NCBI RefSeq assembly: GCF_003545695.1
Contig: NZ_QUZZ01000009.1
Coordinates: 1 to 64,000 of the forward strand
Source: Taibaiella helva
Lineage (GTDB): Bacteria; Bacteroidota; Bacteroidia; Chitinophagales; Chitinophagaceae
Length of the DNA: 64,000 nucleotides
Direction of reading: 5' to 3'
Below, piece by piece: positions 1 to 7,247 of this stretch. The notes beneath the pieces are model-generated. The model made no database searches and had not been told where the DNA came from. It saw nothing but the letters and a program-made list of their open reading frames with translations. Position numbers and translations under genes: made by a program. Every line of letters begins with the position of its first letter. Positions within the stretch are counted from its first letter, which is position 1.

Positions 1-1
1 C

Positions 2-151
2 GTACTCAATGCCTATTTATTTGAAGATAGGATGCAGGTACGTATCCTTACAGAAGAGTGGATGGAGGATTATAATAAGCTACGGCCTCATGAGGCGCTT
101 AACAACCAAACTCCACTAGCCCGGAAGATGCAAGGACAAAATAGCACCTAG
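2..151 (+). mobile_element. IS3-family transposase, C-terminal fragment
   Basis: An open frame enters from the left edge and stops at 149-151. Its 49 residues end in W-M-E-D-Y-N-x-x-R-P-H-E-A-L followed by T-P-L-A, the usual C-terminus of the rve/DDE integrase core of IS3-type OrfB transposases. Only the end of the gene is inside the window, so I cannot tell whether the element is intact. I could not fix its right terminal repeat; it probably lies within the next 70 bases. Its position beside AT-rich DNA fits an acquired island. Confidence 0.8.
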
Positions 152-214
152 TTTTTCTTTTCAGGCTCCAGGGTTTATAGGTCAAAACAAAAAAGTAATT
201 TTAAGTAGTTAGGT

Positions 215-403
215 TTGCCCCAGTCCGATAATAGGGAGGGTTACAGTGCATTTCTAATGATCACAATTGATATTTGGAAGTTTTTGGACTTAGATTCATA
301 TTCATTTATGTACGAAAATGATGACACGGAGCAAGGGCTTGTCGATGGAATGTCAAGAATGAATGAAGCGTTCAGTTACTTAACCGAAAAAGGCAATTTG
401 TGA
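215..403 (+). pseudogene. Fragment ORF downstream of the IS
   Basis: A frame of up to 62 residues with a TTG as the only early start; the first ATG is at codon 15. I recognise no domain. It is AT-rich like its neighbours, lies directly after the IS3 remnant and has no clear ribosome binding site. The likeliest reading is the 3' end of a gene cut by the insertion, but a short real gene starting at the internal ATG cannot be excluded. The stretch 404-524 after it shows nothing I can support. Confidence 0.3.
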
Positions 404-524
404 TTCAAAATAGCGAACCTGATTTGGATTGCTCTGAAAGCGCGGTCACAAATGTGATCAATTTCGCTTTGGTTTGAGAATACTTTGAATGAATTACAAA
501 TTGGTAAAAAAATCCAATTATAAA

Positions 525-1265
525 TCATGGCTGCATTTCTGTCTGAGAAATAATACTCTTAGCGATAATTTGGGTATCAAAATCTGTAATTAGGGCAACA
601 ATAGCAGTTTTTGCATCTTCTATTAGCGTATGTGTCAGTTTAATAGGTCTATCGACAACTGCCCCAAATTCTGGAAAGCGATCGCAAAAAGCTTTATCCG
701 CTTTTCCTTCTGAATGGACGAGTTTATGTCTTAATTCAAAAAAAGGGAGGGCTGCATTTATTTTTGTCTCATCAATATCCAGTCCTAGCTTTTTACCCAT
801 CTTCAAAATTAAATCTTTTGTTTTTTTCTCATTCTCGAGCTGTCTGAAAATCGATGATGCTATAGACTCTAGAATTTTTGAATAGTTACCAAGTTCTATA
901 ATTTCTTTTGAAGTATATGTTCTATTATGTTCTCCTAGCAACCTATCACTATTTACCCCCTTTTTAGTTGCCGCTTTTAAGACTTCTTGAAAGTACGTAG
1001 TTGTTGCTTCATAAATGCTTTTAATAAATGCTGAACGAATAGATGCTTTAAGATGGTTAACAGCGAGTTTTCTTCGATGATCTGAATTTGCACCAGTTGA
1101 GAATCTTTTATGTTTTGATGGATCAACATAGTCAAACAAGAAATCTGTTAGATCAGTTTTTGTTCTTCCATTTATTACACACGACTTAATTATATCAACA
1201 AACTCCAAGTCAGAATCTAAATGGGATGAGTTATTTAGAAATTTAATGAAAAATTTGCTCTTCAT
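525..1265 (-). CDS. HEPN-like protein with an Rx4H motif
   Basis: 246 residues, soluble and mostly helical by composition. Near residues 175-195 there is E-L-R-H-K-L-V-H-S-E-G. The R-x4-H spacing on a helix is the signature of HEPN domains, many of which are RNases in toxin-antitoxin, abortive-infection and CRISPR-associated systems. The middle is rich in charged helical segments. The gene is distinctly AT-rich against the roughly 50% GC of the window, lies between an IS fragment and a tRNA, and follows a small gene 43 bases upstream on the same strand, all of which fits a mobile defence or toxin cassette. The HEPN assignment rests on the motif alone; the RNase role is inference. Confidence 0.5.
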   Translation of the reverse strand: MKSKFFIKFLNNSSHLDSDLEFVDIIKSCVINGRTKTDLTDFLFDYVDPSKHKRFSTGANSDHRRKLAVNHLKASIRSAFIKSIYEATTTYFQEVLKAATKKGVNSDRLLGEHNRTYTSKEIIELGNYSKILESIASSIFRQLENEKKTKDLILKMGKKLGLDIDETKINAALPFFELRHKLVHSEGKADKAFCDRFPEFGAVVDRPIKLTHTLIEDAKTAIVALITDFDTQIIAKSIISQTEMQP

Positions 1266-1308
1266 TATAATGGTTTAAAAGGGTGATTTTTTTACTTCAA
1301 AGCATAGA

Positions 1309-1543
1309 TTAAAAGCGAATGCCGTGACGCTGAAGATGATTTGCTCTAATGTCCATCATGATATTAGTGGCAGCTTCTTCATTATCTGCTTTCACCTTTA
1401 TGGAAATTTAATTTTCCATTTGTCGCATCGAACGAAATAGCATTATTAAACATGCTTACAAAGTCCAATTCATAGCTCTCTGGAACCTCTACAGGTGGCA
1501 ATTCTGGTTGGTTATTTTTAAACCCAAAACGATAAATTTTCAT
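1309..1543 (-). pseudogene. Small partner of the HEPN-like gene, frameshifted
   Basis: Starting at the ATG at 1543, the frame reads a soluble protein beginning M-K-I-Y-R-F-G-F and stops after about 54 codons. Shifting by one base in the AT-rich stretch near 1395-1400 continues into an equally plausible tail, ending N-H-L-Q-R-H-G-I-R-F and a stop at 1309-1311. The whole is 235 bases, one more than a multiple of three, which indicates a single-base insertion, a sequencing error or, less likely, programmed frameshifting. The repaired product would be about 78 residues. It is 43 bases upstream of the HEPN-like gene on the same strand and may be its antitoxin or regulator. I do not recognise the family. 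Confidence 0.45.
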
Positions 1544-1660
1544 AGTATTTTTTTCCAAAAAAACAGATTGAATAGAATTAATACAAGAGGAAATTTCCCC
1601 ATTTTTAATAGGATAGTTACTAATAGAGTGCTAATTTCCTGAGGCCAAAGAAACATTTAA

Positions 1661-1735
1661 CCAAATTGGATTCGAACCCAATTACCTTGTAAATCAACAA
1701 TATCTGAAAATCGCCAAAACGACCCAAAACAACAA
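1661..1735 (-). other. Possible degenerate tRNA remnant
   Basis: Read on the minus strand, this AT-rich stretch contains GGGTTCGAATCCAA, a T-loop-like core, preceded by a possible anticodon-loop-like TTTACAA. The T-stem pairs poorly and no acceptor stem forms, so it is not a functional tRNA. It lies about 90 bases from the 3' end of the real tRNA-Gln, where decayed tRNA pieces left by island integration are common. Only the T-loop resemblance is seen directly. Confidence 0.25.
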
Positions 1736-1758
1736 AACCCGCTCTCAGAGCGGGTTTT
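1734..1758 (-). terminator. Intrinsic terminator of the tRNA-Gln unit
   Basis: A perfect inverted repeat, arm AAAACCCGCTCT with a one-base centre, gives a GC-rich stem flanked by A and T runs. It lies just past the 3' end of tRNA-Gln on the minus strand. Confidence 0.8.
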
Positions 1759-1768
1759 CATTTGTTTG

Positions 1769-1840
1769 TAGAACAACCTGGATTCGAACCAAGACTAACA
1801 GAGTCAGAGTCTGGTGTGCTACCGTTACACTATTGTTCTA
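1769..1840 (-). tRNA. tRNA-Gln (anticodon CTG)
   Basis: On the minus strand a full cloverleaf folds. The acceptor stem TAGAACA pairs with TGTTCTA, the D-arm contains the GTG...CAC stem, the T-arm carries the TTCGAAT loop, and the seven-base anticodon loop CTCTGAC places CTG at positions 34-36. The outermost pair of the anticodon stem is a mismatch. CCA is not encoded. Its 3' end faces the AT-rich island, the usual geometry for integration into a tRNA gene. Confidence 0.9.
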
Positions 1841-1862
1841 TCTAACCTTTAGATTTGGGTTG

Positions 1863-1870
1863 CAAATATA
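1863..1870 (-). promoter_or_regulatory. Probable -7 box for tRNA-Gln
   Basis: Minus-strand TATATTTG matches the Bacteroidota -7 consensus TAnnTTTG and lies 23 bases before the tRNA 5' end. I see no TTG at the standard -33 spacing. Confidence 0.4.
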
Positions 1871-1879
1871 GCGGGATTT

Positions 1880-2671
1880 TTACAAAAGCGGAGGATTTTT
1901 TTGCTCCGCCAGCACTTTTTCCTTCTGCTCTTCGGGAACCAGCAGGGTAAGCGTGGTACCCGTGTTGCCCGATTGGATTTCCAGCTTCGCTTTAATCAGC
2001 TCGGCGCGCTGGTACATACTCTGCAGGCCCAGCCCGCTCGAGCCGTTGGCGCCCGGCGTATGCGAAAAGCCTTTGCCATTGTCGGTGATAATCATTTTAA
2101 ACAGCTTTTCGCTGCAGGTAATGCCGATATGCAGGTGTGTGGCTTCCGAGTGCTTGATCGTATTTTGGATCGCTTCCTGCGCAATGCGGATCACCATCAG
2201 TTCCTTCTCGCCCGAAAGCTGGTCGTGGTAGCCGGTGGCCGCCAGGTTGCAGATGATGCCCCTGGAAGCGTTGATCCACTTTACCTCGCGGTTCATGAAT
2301 TCCAGCAGGCCTTTGTTCTTAAGGTAATCGGTATTGAGCGAGTGGCTGATGTTGCGGGTATCCACGATCAGGTTATCGAGCATGCTGCCAGCCTGCTCGA
2401 GCAAAGGCAGCTGTTCGGGTACGGCTTGTTTGCCGATCATCCTTAAGGTCATGCGGGTAAGGCTGAGCATCTGGCTGATGTTGTCGTGGATCTCTACGGA
2501 GATCAGGCTCATGGTACGGTCCCGCTCCTTCACCTGGGCTTGCAGCAGCTCATTGGCCTGCCGGTTCTGTTTGTTCTTCTGCACAATCAGGGTAATGATC
2601 AGGAAAAAGGCAAAAACCACCATCAGCAAGGTGATGGTGACGAAAAAGGGCACCAGGCTATCATCATTCAT
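1880..2671 (-). CDS. Sensor histidine kinase (HisKA_3 / LytS-NarX type)
   Basis: 263 residues. A single hydrophobic segment at residues 8-30 anchors the protein. A dimerisation/phosphoacceptor helix follows, with H62 in V-E-I-H-D-N-I-S-Q, then an HATPase domain whose G-box appears as D-N-G-K-G-F and G-L-G-L-Q-S-M. There is no extracellular sensor domain, so input probably comes from the upstream membrane partner. Its start overlaps the stop of that gene by 8 bases, implying translational coupling. The cognate regulator is very probably the LuxR-type response regulator at the head of the same operon (start at 4589). The class is certain; the stimulus is unknown. Confidence 0.9.
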   Translation of the reverse strand: MNDDSLVPFFVTITLLMVVFAFFLIITLIVQKNKQNRQANELLQAQVKERDRTMSLISVEIHDNISQMLSLTRMTLRMIGKQAVPEQLPLLEQAGSMLDNLIVDTRNISHSLNTDYLKNKGLLEFMNREVKWINASRGIICNLAATGYHDQLSGEKELMVIRIAQEAIQNTIKHSEATHLHIGITCSEKLFKMIITDNGKGFSHTPGANGSSGLGLQSMYQRAELIKAKLEIQSGNTGTTLTLLVPEEQKEKVLAEQKNPPLL

Positions 2672-3332
2672 TGATGCTTTTCATTTTGGGGTATAACAGA
2701 AACACAAGACCGAAAGACAGGTAGGTAAGGATGGCTACAAAAACAAGGCTGATATTAAGGATCGGTATTTTTTCTGTGATCCCCTTTCTGAAATAATCAT
2801 ATAAACCCCAGCAAGAAAGTGTACCACACCAGTTAAAAACAAAAATGCAGGGAATCCAGAAATGAACCTGCTCGTGCAATCTTATCGTAGTATTGGGGAG
2901 CAGCAGCCGGTAAAAGGAATAAAGCGACATACAGACGACGCTGATACATTCCAGGAAAATATAAAGCGTATTCAAGGTGGCCAGCGGCTGGTACCAGATA
3001 GAATTGGCTACGCCCGTCAGGATAACGATCGCTGCAATTAAATAGCCTATATGGTGCTTGCGGAAAACATCAATGCTGTAGTTAAAATACATACTGATGA
3101 AGGCAAAACCGACAAACCGGGTTACCGCATAAACCGGCATATTGTTATGATACCTGACCGAAGCATATCTTGCTACCAGCTCCGTTAGCAAGCCAGACCA
3201 TACCAGGATACAGATAAAGCGGGAGGCTTTATCTACTTTTTTATACCGGAAAGCCAATAGAACTGCGAGACAAATCAATAACCCAAAGTACACTGGTATA
3301 AGGACCTTGTATAGATGGTGTGTAATACTCAT
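2664..3332 (-). CDS. Multi-pass membrane protein of the signalling module
   Basis: About 222 residues with six to seven hydrophobic segments and short loops. I start it at the ATG at 3332, preceded by AAGGCGAG; an upstream in-frame start would run into the previous gene. A motif H-N-N-M-P lies between the second and third membrane segments and recurs in the protein at 42022-42669, which also sits directly upstream of a histidine kinase. The two are plausibly homologous sensors for their kinases. No named domain is recognised. Confidence 0.75.
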   Translation of the reverse strand: MSITHHLYKVLIPVYFGLLICLAVLLAFRYKKVDKASRFICILVWSGLLTELVARYASVRYHNNMPVYAVTRFVGFAFISMYFNYSIDVFRKHHIGYLIAAIVILTGVANSIWYQPLATLNTLYIFLECISVVCMSLYSFYRLLLPNTTIRLHEQVHFWIPCIFVFNWCGTLSCWGLYDYFRKGITEKIPILNISLVFVAILTYLSFGLVFLLYPKMKSINE

Positions 3333-3340
3333 CTCGCCTT

Positions 3341-3859
3341 TTAATGAAGATACATATCTGATGCCGTGCCAACAACCTCGCAAGCGGTGGGGCACGGAAT
3401 AGCCTGGTCGACAACCATGTTACCCGGAGCAAAAATGTAATTGCTTTCTCCATTAAAGCCGGCGAGAATAACGGTCAGCTTCCCCGACTTGTAGCCGCAG
3501 TTCACACCCTGGTTGCCGGTGTTGATATAAGTAAGCGTGTGCGCCAGCATGATCTTCACTTTCTTGATCGACGGGTTAGACAGGTATTCCCGTATCGCAT
3601 CGGCATCCATAATAAAGGACTGCACATTCATATTATTGTCGGCATCGGCATTGATGCTGGACAGGTAGCTTCCCAGCATTTTGTTAGCTGTATCTACAGA
3701 GATAAAAAACGGGTTGGATCCACCGCCCGGGGTACCGGCGACCGCAGCATTGGCGGCAGAAGGGGAGGGATTGGCAGACGCTCCCTGGGCCAGTCCCTTT
3801 GAGGACAGAGCGCAGCAAGCTAAAAGGAACAGGAGGCTTTTAAGAGATAAATGTTTCAT
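3341..3859 (-). CDS. Exported protein with a P-C-P-x-x-C motif
   Basis: 172 residues. A signal peptide covers residues 1-24, ending A-Q-G-A, and is followed by a Pro/Ala/Gly-rich linker. The folded part has V-K-I-M-L-A-H-T, then L-T-V-I-L-A-G-F-N, and near the end A-I-P-C-P-T-A-C. The same order (x-I-x-F/M..., L-T-L/V-I..., P-C-P-x-x-C) is found in the protein at 41460-41978, so I treat them as one family. It is the second gene of the kinase/regulator operon, suggesting a ligand-binding or signal-presenting role. The function is unknown. Confidence 0.7.
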   Translation of the reverse strand: MKHLSLKSLLFLLACCALSSKGLAQGASANPSPSAANAAVAGTPGGGSNPFFISVDTANKMLGSYLSSINADADNNMNVQSFIMDADAIREYLSNPSIKKVKIMLAHTLTYINTGNQGVNCGYKSGKLTVILAGFNGESNYIFAPGNMVVDQAIPCPTACEVVGTASDMYLH

Positions 3860-3899
3860 CGGACTATTATTGTAACGGTTAAAAAAAGGTAATAACTAT

Positions 3900-4589
3900 T
3901 TAATGATGTATGGGCAGCGCCATCGTATCGATGGTAACCAGGCCCGACTTGATAGCGAAAACAGCCAGACCCACCCTGCTGTTCACCCCCAGCTTACGGA
4001 AAAGGCTGTCGCGGTAACCTTCTACGCTTTTCTGTGTGGTTTTCATCAATGAGGCGATCTGGAAATATGTGAGATCGCTGATACAATGTTTCATGAACTG
4101 CAGCTCGCGTTCGGTAATGCGGGGCTCTTTCTTTTTATCCTTGACCACCACGGCCATTTTCTCCACGAAGAAGTCGCTGTAGTACATACCTTGCTCCTTA
4201 ATGGCTACCAAGGCTCTTTTGATCTCTTCAGGGTCACAGTCTTTGGAAAGGTAGCCGTTGGCGCCATAGCGGATCATTTTACATACATACAATTCATCCA
4301 TAAAGGTAGTAAGTACAAGTATTTTTATGCCTTCCCAGCGTTCTTTAAGCATCTGAACGGTTTCGAAGCCATTCATCACGGGCATGTTGATGTCGAGGAT
4401 CGCCACGTCCGGCTTGGTTTCCAGGGCTTCGATCGCATCAATCAGCTCTTTTCCGTTCGCAGCCTGTACCACGACTTCGATACCACCCAGGCCGGTCAGG
4501 AACGCAGCCACTGTTTTACGCACGGTGGTATGGTCGTCGGCGAAGGCCACCAGGATTTTCCTGCCCTCTGCATTGTCTTTCTGTATCAT
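3900..4589 (-). CDS. Response regulator, REC plus LuxR-type HTH
   Basis: 229 residues. The receiver domain spans residues 10-130, with acidic pair D18-D19 and phosphoacceptor D66 in A-I-L-D-I-N-M-P. Its T-T and K residues are present in L-V-L-T-T and Y-L-S-K-D. A helix-turn-helix of the NarL/FixJ class occupies roughly residues 155-215, with Q-I-A-S-L-M-K-T-T-Q-K-S-V in the recognition region. It is the first gene of an operon followed by the exported, membrane and kinase genes. A palindrome 60 bases upstream of its start may be its own binding site. Confidence 0.92.
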   Translation of the reverse strand: MIQKDNAEGRKILVAFADDHTTVRKTVAAFLTGLGGIEVVVQAANGKELIDAIEALETKPDVAILDINMPVMNGFETVQMLKERWEGIKILVLTTFMDELYVCKMIRYGANGYLSKDCDPEEIKRALVAIKEQGMYYSDFFVEKMAVVVKDKKKEPRITERELQFMKHCISDLTYFQIASLMKTTQKSVEGYRDSLFRKLGVNSRVGLAVFAIKSGLVTIDTMALPIHH

Positions 4590-4646
4590 TCGGGAAAATG
4601 TTTACTTGGTTAAAAATGTAAAAATAGAGCGTTTCCGGCTAACTTT

Positions 4647-4666
4647 TTACAGGCAAAAACCTGTAA
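4647..4666. promoter_or_regulatory. Palindrome TTACAGG-N6-CCTGTAA, candidate operator
   Basis: Perfect seven-base arms around a six-base spacer, upstream of the response-regulator operon. A near-copy (ACAGG-N6-CCTGT) occurs at 5425-5440 upstream of a second promoter. Both would be about 45-50 bases upstream of the predicted transcription starts, where activators bind. Assignment to the regulator at 3900-4589 is inference. Confidence 0.45.
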
Positions 4667-4838
4667 CAAATCGAGAGATTATCCATAACAAACTAGGGGC
4701 AATAATAGTGTCCCTGTGGGCCCGGCAGCCGAGCGGGCAAAATGTTTTGCAATATGTCCGGATCCAAAGAAAAAATGTCTCTGATCCGCACGACAACTAT
4801 TCTGTTCCCGGATCGTTGAAAGAAGCAAACGGAGGATC

Positions 4839-5012
4839 ATGAATCGTGTCAAATGGTTGCTGCCGCTGCTTTTCCTGCTGGCAGCCTGCTCGGATAGGGG
4901 GACAGGAAAAGAAGCGCAAAGCCCCGCCGATACCGGCACTACAGTGCCGGAAGATGTGGTGCCCGAATCCCTTAAGCCGGCTGCCGTCGATTCTGCCGAT
5001 AGTCCCGGTTAA
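4839..5012 (+). CDS. 57-residue lipoprotein
   Basis: A good Shine-Dalgarno site (ACGGAGG) lies seven bases before the ATG, which is unusual here and decides the start. The product begins M-N-R-V-K-W and has a hydrophobic helix and lipobox L-A-A-C with Cys17. A short acidic, Pro/Ser/Asp-rich tail follows with no predicted fold. It is divergent from the response-regulator operon. Role unknown; small envelope lipoproteins of this kind are common in the phylum. Confidence 0.7.
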   Translation: MNRVKWLLPLLFLLAACSDRGTGKEAQSPADTGTTVPEDVVPESLKPAAVDSADSPG

Positions 5013-5210
5013 TGGGAGGCGGCGAAAAATTCATGCGAAAAAGTTAATTATTAAGTTTTTCCCTGAAAAATTACCAGGTAAAAGCCTTTTCCTTTATCTT
5101 TACGCAGCCAATCTCAGATTAGATATTATCTAATATAACCTTCTTTTCCCTGGTATATCCTTTTCTGCGATAAGCTACCCGCTCAGTTGCTAAAGTACAC
5201 ATTATGTCTA

Positions 5211-5241
5211 TTGATCATTTTGAAAAGGTGCTTTAGCTTTG
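5211..5241 (+). promoter_or_regulatory. Bacteroidota-type promoter for candidate sRNA 1
   Basis: TTG at 5211-5213 and TAGCTTTG at 5234-5241 are separated by 20 bases, matching the -33/-7 consensus of the primary sigma factor of this phylum. No coding frame follows before the terminator at 5328. Confidence 0.6.
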
Positions 5242-5247
5242 CATTCA

Positions 5248-5354
5248 GAATACAAGAGGAACAAAAGCGGTTGACGTACCGCAAAATTCCCATCAAATAG
5301 GTGCCATAGTTTTGGTGTTTGGTTTATAAGCTACCTTTCCAGGTAGCTTTTTTG
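5248..5354 (+). ncRNA. Candidate small RNA 1 (about 105 nt)
   Basis: A predicted start about seven bases after the -7 box and a strong intrinsic terminator at 5328-5354 delimit a transcript with no credible reading frame. It has a small internal hairpin (GCGGT...ACCGC). Bases 5309-5325 are fully complementary, with two G-U pairs, to 5493-5509 in the next candidate RNA. No known RNA family is recognised. Confidence 0.5.
5328..5354 (+). terminator. Terminator of candidate sRNA 1
   Basis: Nine-base arms AAGCTACCT/AGGTAGCTT, a four-base loop and a T run. Confidence 0.8.
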
Positions 5355-5424
5355 TTTTTCCGGGAGCTTCCCCACTTGCATGATGAATTTTGGCCCTGTA
5401 TTATAAAAATAACCTGAATAAATC

Positions 5425-5440
5425 ACAGGTTTTTACCTGT
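5425..5440. promoter_or_regulatory. Palindrome ACAGG-N6-CCTGT, second copy
   Basis: Same arms and spacer length as the palindrome at 4649-4664. Its centre lies about 44 bases before the predicted start of the second candidate RNA. Confidence 0.45.
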
Positions 5441-5462
5441 AGTTTATATGCATATCCTGTTT

Positions 5463-5470
5463 TACATTTG
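5463..5470 (+). promoter_or_regulatory. -7 box for candidate sRNA 2
   Basis: TACATTTG fits TAnnTTTG. A good -33 TTG is missing at the right spacing, as expected if an activator at the palindrome just upstream recruits polymerase. Confidence 0.45.
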
Positions 5471-5476
5471 TCTTGG

Positions 5477-5539
5477 ATACAAATTATAAGCAAAACCAAA
5501 CGCCGAAACGAAGGAGCATTGTTACAATGCTCCTTTTTT
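5477..5539 (+). ncRNA. Candidate small RNA 2 (about 60 nt)
   Basis: A short non-coding unit between the -7 box at 5463 and a strong terminator. Its single-stranded 5' part contains 5493-5509, complementary over 17 bases to candidate sRNA 1. The two may regulate each other or act as target and sponge; this is inference. The remaining stretch 5540-5718 shows nothing I can support. Confidence 0.5.
5511..5539 (+). terminator. Terminator of candidate sRNA 2
   Basis: Eleven-base perfect arms AAGGAGCATTG/CAATGCTCCTT, a three-base loop, then six T. Confidence 0.85.
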
Positions 5540-5718
5540 CATGCCCGGCGTATATGCGCCAGCTACGCAAAAAACCGCATCAAGTGAAAACCTTGGGAAT
5601 TACAGTAGGCGCGTGGAATAATGTTATGAAGATTTCAGCCATAAACGAAAGGGTAAGATAGCATCATCCGGGCCGGCATTGCTTATACCAGTTGTGAAGG
5701 GTTGGCAGATGATGGAAT

Positions 5719-5751
5719 AAAAAAGCAGGCAGCGGAGCTGCCTGCTTTTTT
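5719..5751 (-). terminator. Terminator of uppP
   Basis: Perfect arms (core GCAGGCAGC/GCTGCCTGC) flanked by A and T runs, so it can act in both directions. It lies 18 bases past the uppP stop. Confidence 0.8.
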
Positions 5752-5768
5752 ATAGAAATTATACGGTA

Positions 5769-6566
5769 TCAGATCACTGCGAGCGAACGGCCGCTCAGCA
5801 ACAGCGCAATAATAATGCCGCCCACGATGATGCGGTAAATACCAAACAGCTTGAACCCGTTTTTGCTCAGGAAAGAGATAAAGGTGCGGATAGCGATCAT
5901 GGCAACGATAAACGCTACGACATTGCCTACAGCGAGCAGCTTGATCTGTTCTCCTGTAAAGGTGGCGCCTTCCGCTTTATAGAAATCGTACATCTTCTTG
6001 GCTGTTGCGGCAAACATGGTAGGTACCGCCAGGAAGAATGAAAATTCGGCTGCCGCCTTGCGGGTAAGCTTCTGCGACATACCGCCCACGATGGTCGCGG
6101 CCGAGCGGGACACACCGGGGATCATGGCGATACACTGGAACAGGCCGATGATGAACGCCGTAGGATAGCCGATCCGGTCGGCATTGTCTTCCTTCGGCTT
6201 GTTGAAAAGATTGTCGACAAACAGCAATACGATACCGCCCAGCACCAGCGAGATCCCCACCGTCATAGGGCTTTCCAGCAGCTCGTCGATCTTGTCGCTG
6301 AACAGCACGCCAAACACGGCAGCGGGAATGAAAGCGGTGACCAGCTTGAGGTAGAAGCCTATGCTGCGGAAAAATCTTTTGAAATACAGCACCAGCACGG
6401 AAAGAATGGCGCCGAATTGTATGGCTACGGTGAACAGCTTGACAAATTCGTCTTTCTGGATACCCATAACCGAGCTGCCGATGATCATATGTCCCGTGGA
6501 AGAGATGGGCAGGAATTCGGTGATGCCTTCGATCACGGCGAGAATAATGGCTTGAACTAAAGTCAT
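5769..6566 (-). CDS. uppP: Undecaprenyl-diphosphatase UppP (BacA)
   Basis: 265 residues with about eight membrane segments. It dephosphorylates undecaprenyl diphosphate to recycle the lipid carrier for peptidoglycan and other envelope polymers. The two family signatures are visible: near the N-terminus [14 protein letters not shown], and near residues 150-165 P-G-V-S-R-S-A-A-T. Length is normal. It is followed by its own terminator, with queE and folD upstream on the same strand in separate translation units. Confidence 0.96.
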   Translation of the reverse strand: MTLVQAIILAVIEGITEFLPISSTGHMIIGSSVMGIQKDEFVKLFTVAIQFGAILSVLVLYFKRFFRSIGFYLKLVTAFIPAAVFGVLFSDKIDELLESPMTVGISLVLGGIVLLFVDNLFNKPKEDNADRIGYPTAFIIGLFQCIAMIPGVSRSAATIVGGMSQKLTRKAAAEFSFFLAVPTMFAATAKKMYDFYKAEGATFTGEQIKLLAVGNVVAFIVAMIAIRTFISFLSKNGFKLFGIYRIIVGGIIIALLLSGRSLAVI

Positions 6567-6615
6567 GACGAAAAAAACGGCAGGTGGTTTCCTGCCGGGC
6601 GTAAAAATAAAAAGA

Positions 6616-7239
6616 TTAGGGAATATTCAGGTACTTATGCGTCTGCAGCGATAGCTGCCATTGCGGATGCTGCTGAATATAGTCGATGATCAGCGGCGTC
6701 ATGGCTTCGCGCTTATCCCATTCGGGCTGCAGGTACAGCTTGCAGCCTGGCTTTACCTGCGCGGCAAATTCTTCGGCCCATTTAAAATCGGATTTATTGA
6801 AGACCACTACTTTCAGCTCATCGGCCAGGGGCAGATTGCCCGGCAGCGGCGCCTTGAATTTTTTAGGGGACAACGTTACCCAGTCCCAATCGCCTGTAAG
6901 CGGGCTGGAGGCCGAGGTCTCGACATGGGTACGCAGCCCGGCTGCTTTCAGGGTCTGTGTAATGGGAACAAGATCATACATGGAAGGCTCGCCGCCGGTC
7001 ACCACCACAATCTTGCCGGGGTGTGCACCGGCCAGCTCGGCCATGGTTTCTGTACTCATCAGCGGATGGGCAGCTGCGTCCCAGCTTTCCTTTACATCAC
7101 ACCATACGCAGCCCACATCGCAGCCGCCAAGGCGTATAAAGTAAGCCGCCTGTCCCGAATAAAAACCTTCGCCCTGCAGGGTGTAGAAGTGCTCCATAAC
7201 CGGGTAGCTGACCGTAGTTGCCTCTGCTGTCTTCATCAT
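6616..7239 (-). CDS. queE: 7-carboxy-7-deazaguanine synthase QueE
   Basis: About 207 residues. The N-terminal [13 protein letters not shown] is followed by C-D-V-G-C-V-W-C, the CxxxCxxC radical-SAM cluster motif typical of Que[10 protein letters not shown] follows for SAM binding. It makes the deazaguanine ring for queuosine. I chose the ATG pair at 7236-7239, preceded by AAAGAAG and 9 bases after the folD stop; a longer frame would overlap folD. It is translated from the folD transcript. No other queuosine genes are in the window. Confidence 0.93.
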   Translation of the reverse strand: MMKTAEATTVSYPVMEHFYTLQGEGFYSGQAAYFIRLGGCDVGCVWCDVKESWDAAAHPLMSTETMAELAGAHPGKIVVVTGGEPSMYDLVPITQTLKAAGLRTHVETSASSPLTGDWDWVTLSPKKFKAPLPGNLPLADELKVVVFNKSDFKWAEEFAAQVKPGCKLYLQPEWDKREAMTPLIIDYIQQHPQWQLSLQTHKYLNIP

Positions 7240-7247
7240 CGCTTCTT

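Noticed and set aside
1901-2446. Long plus-strand open frame opposite the histidine kinase
   Set aside because: It is the complement of a well-supported HisKA_3 kinase; its product has no domain and no ribosome site.
5115-5131. ATTAGATA-T-TATCTAAT palindrome
   Set aside because: Perfect, but in very AT-rich DNA with no promoter box at a sensible distance; chance is plausible.
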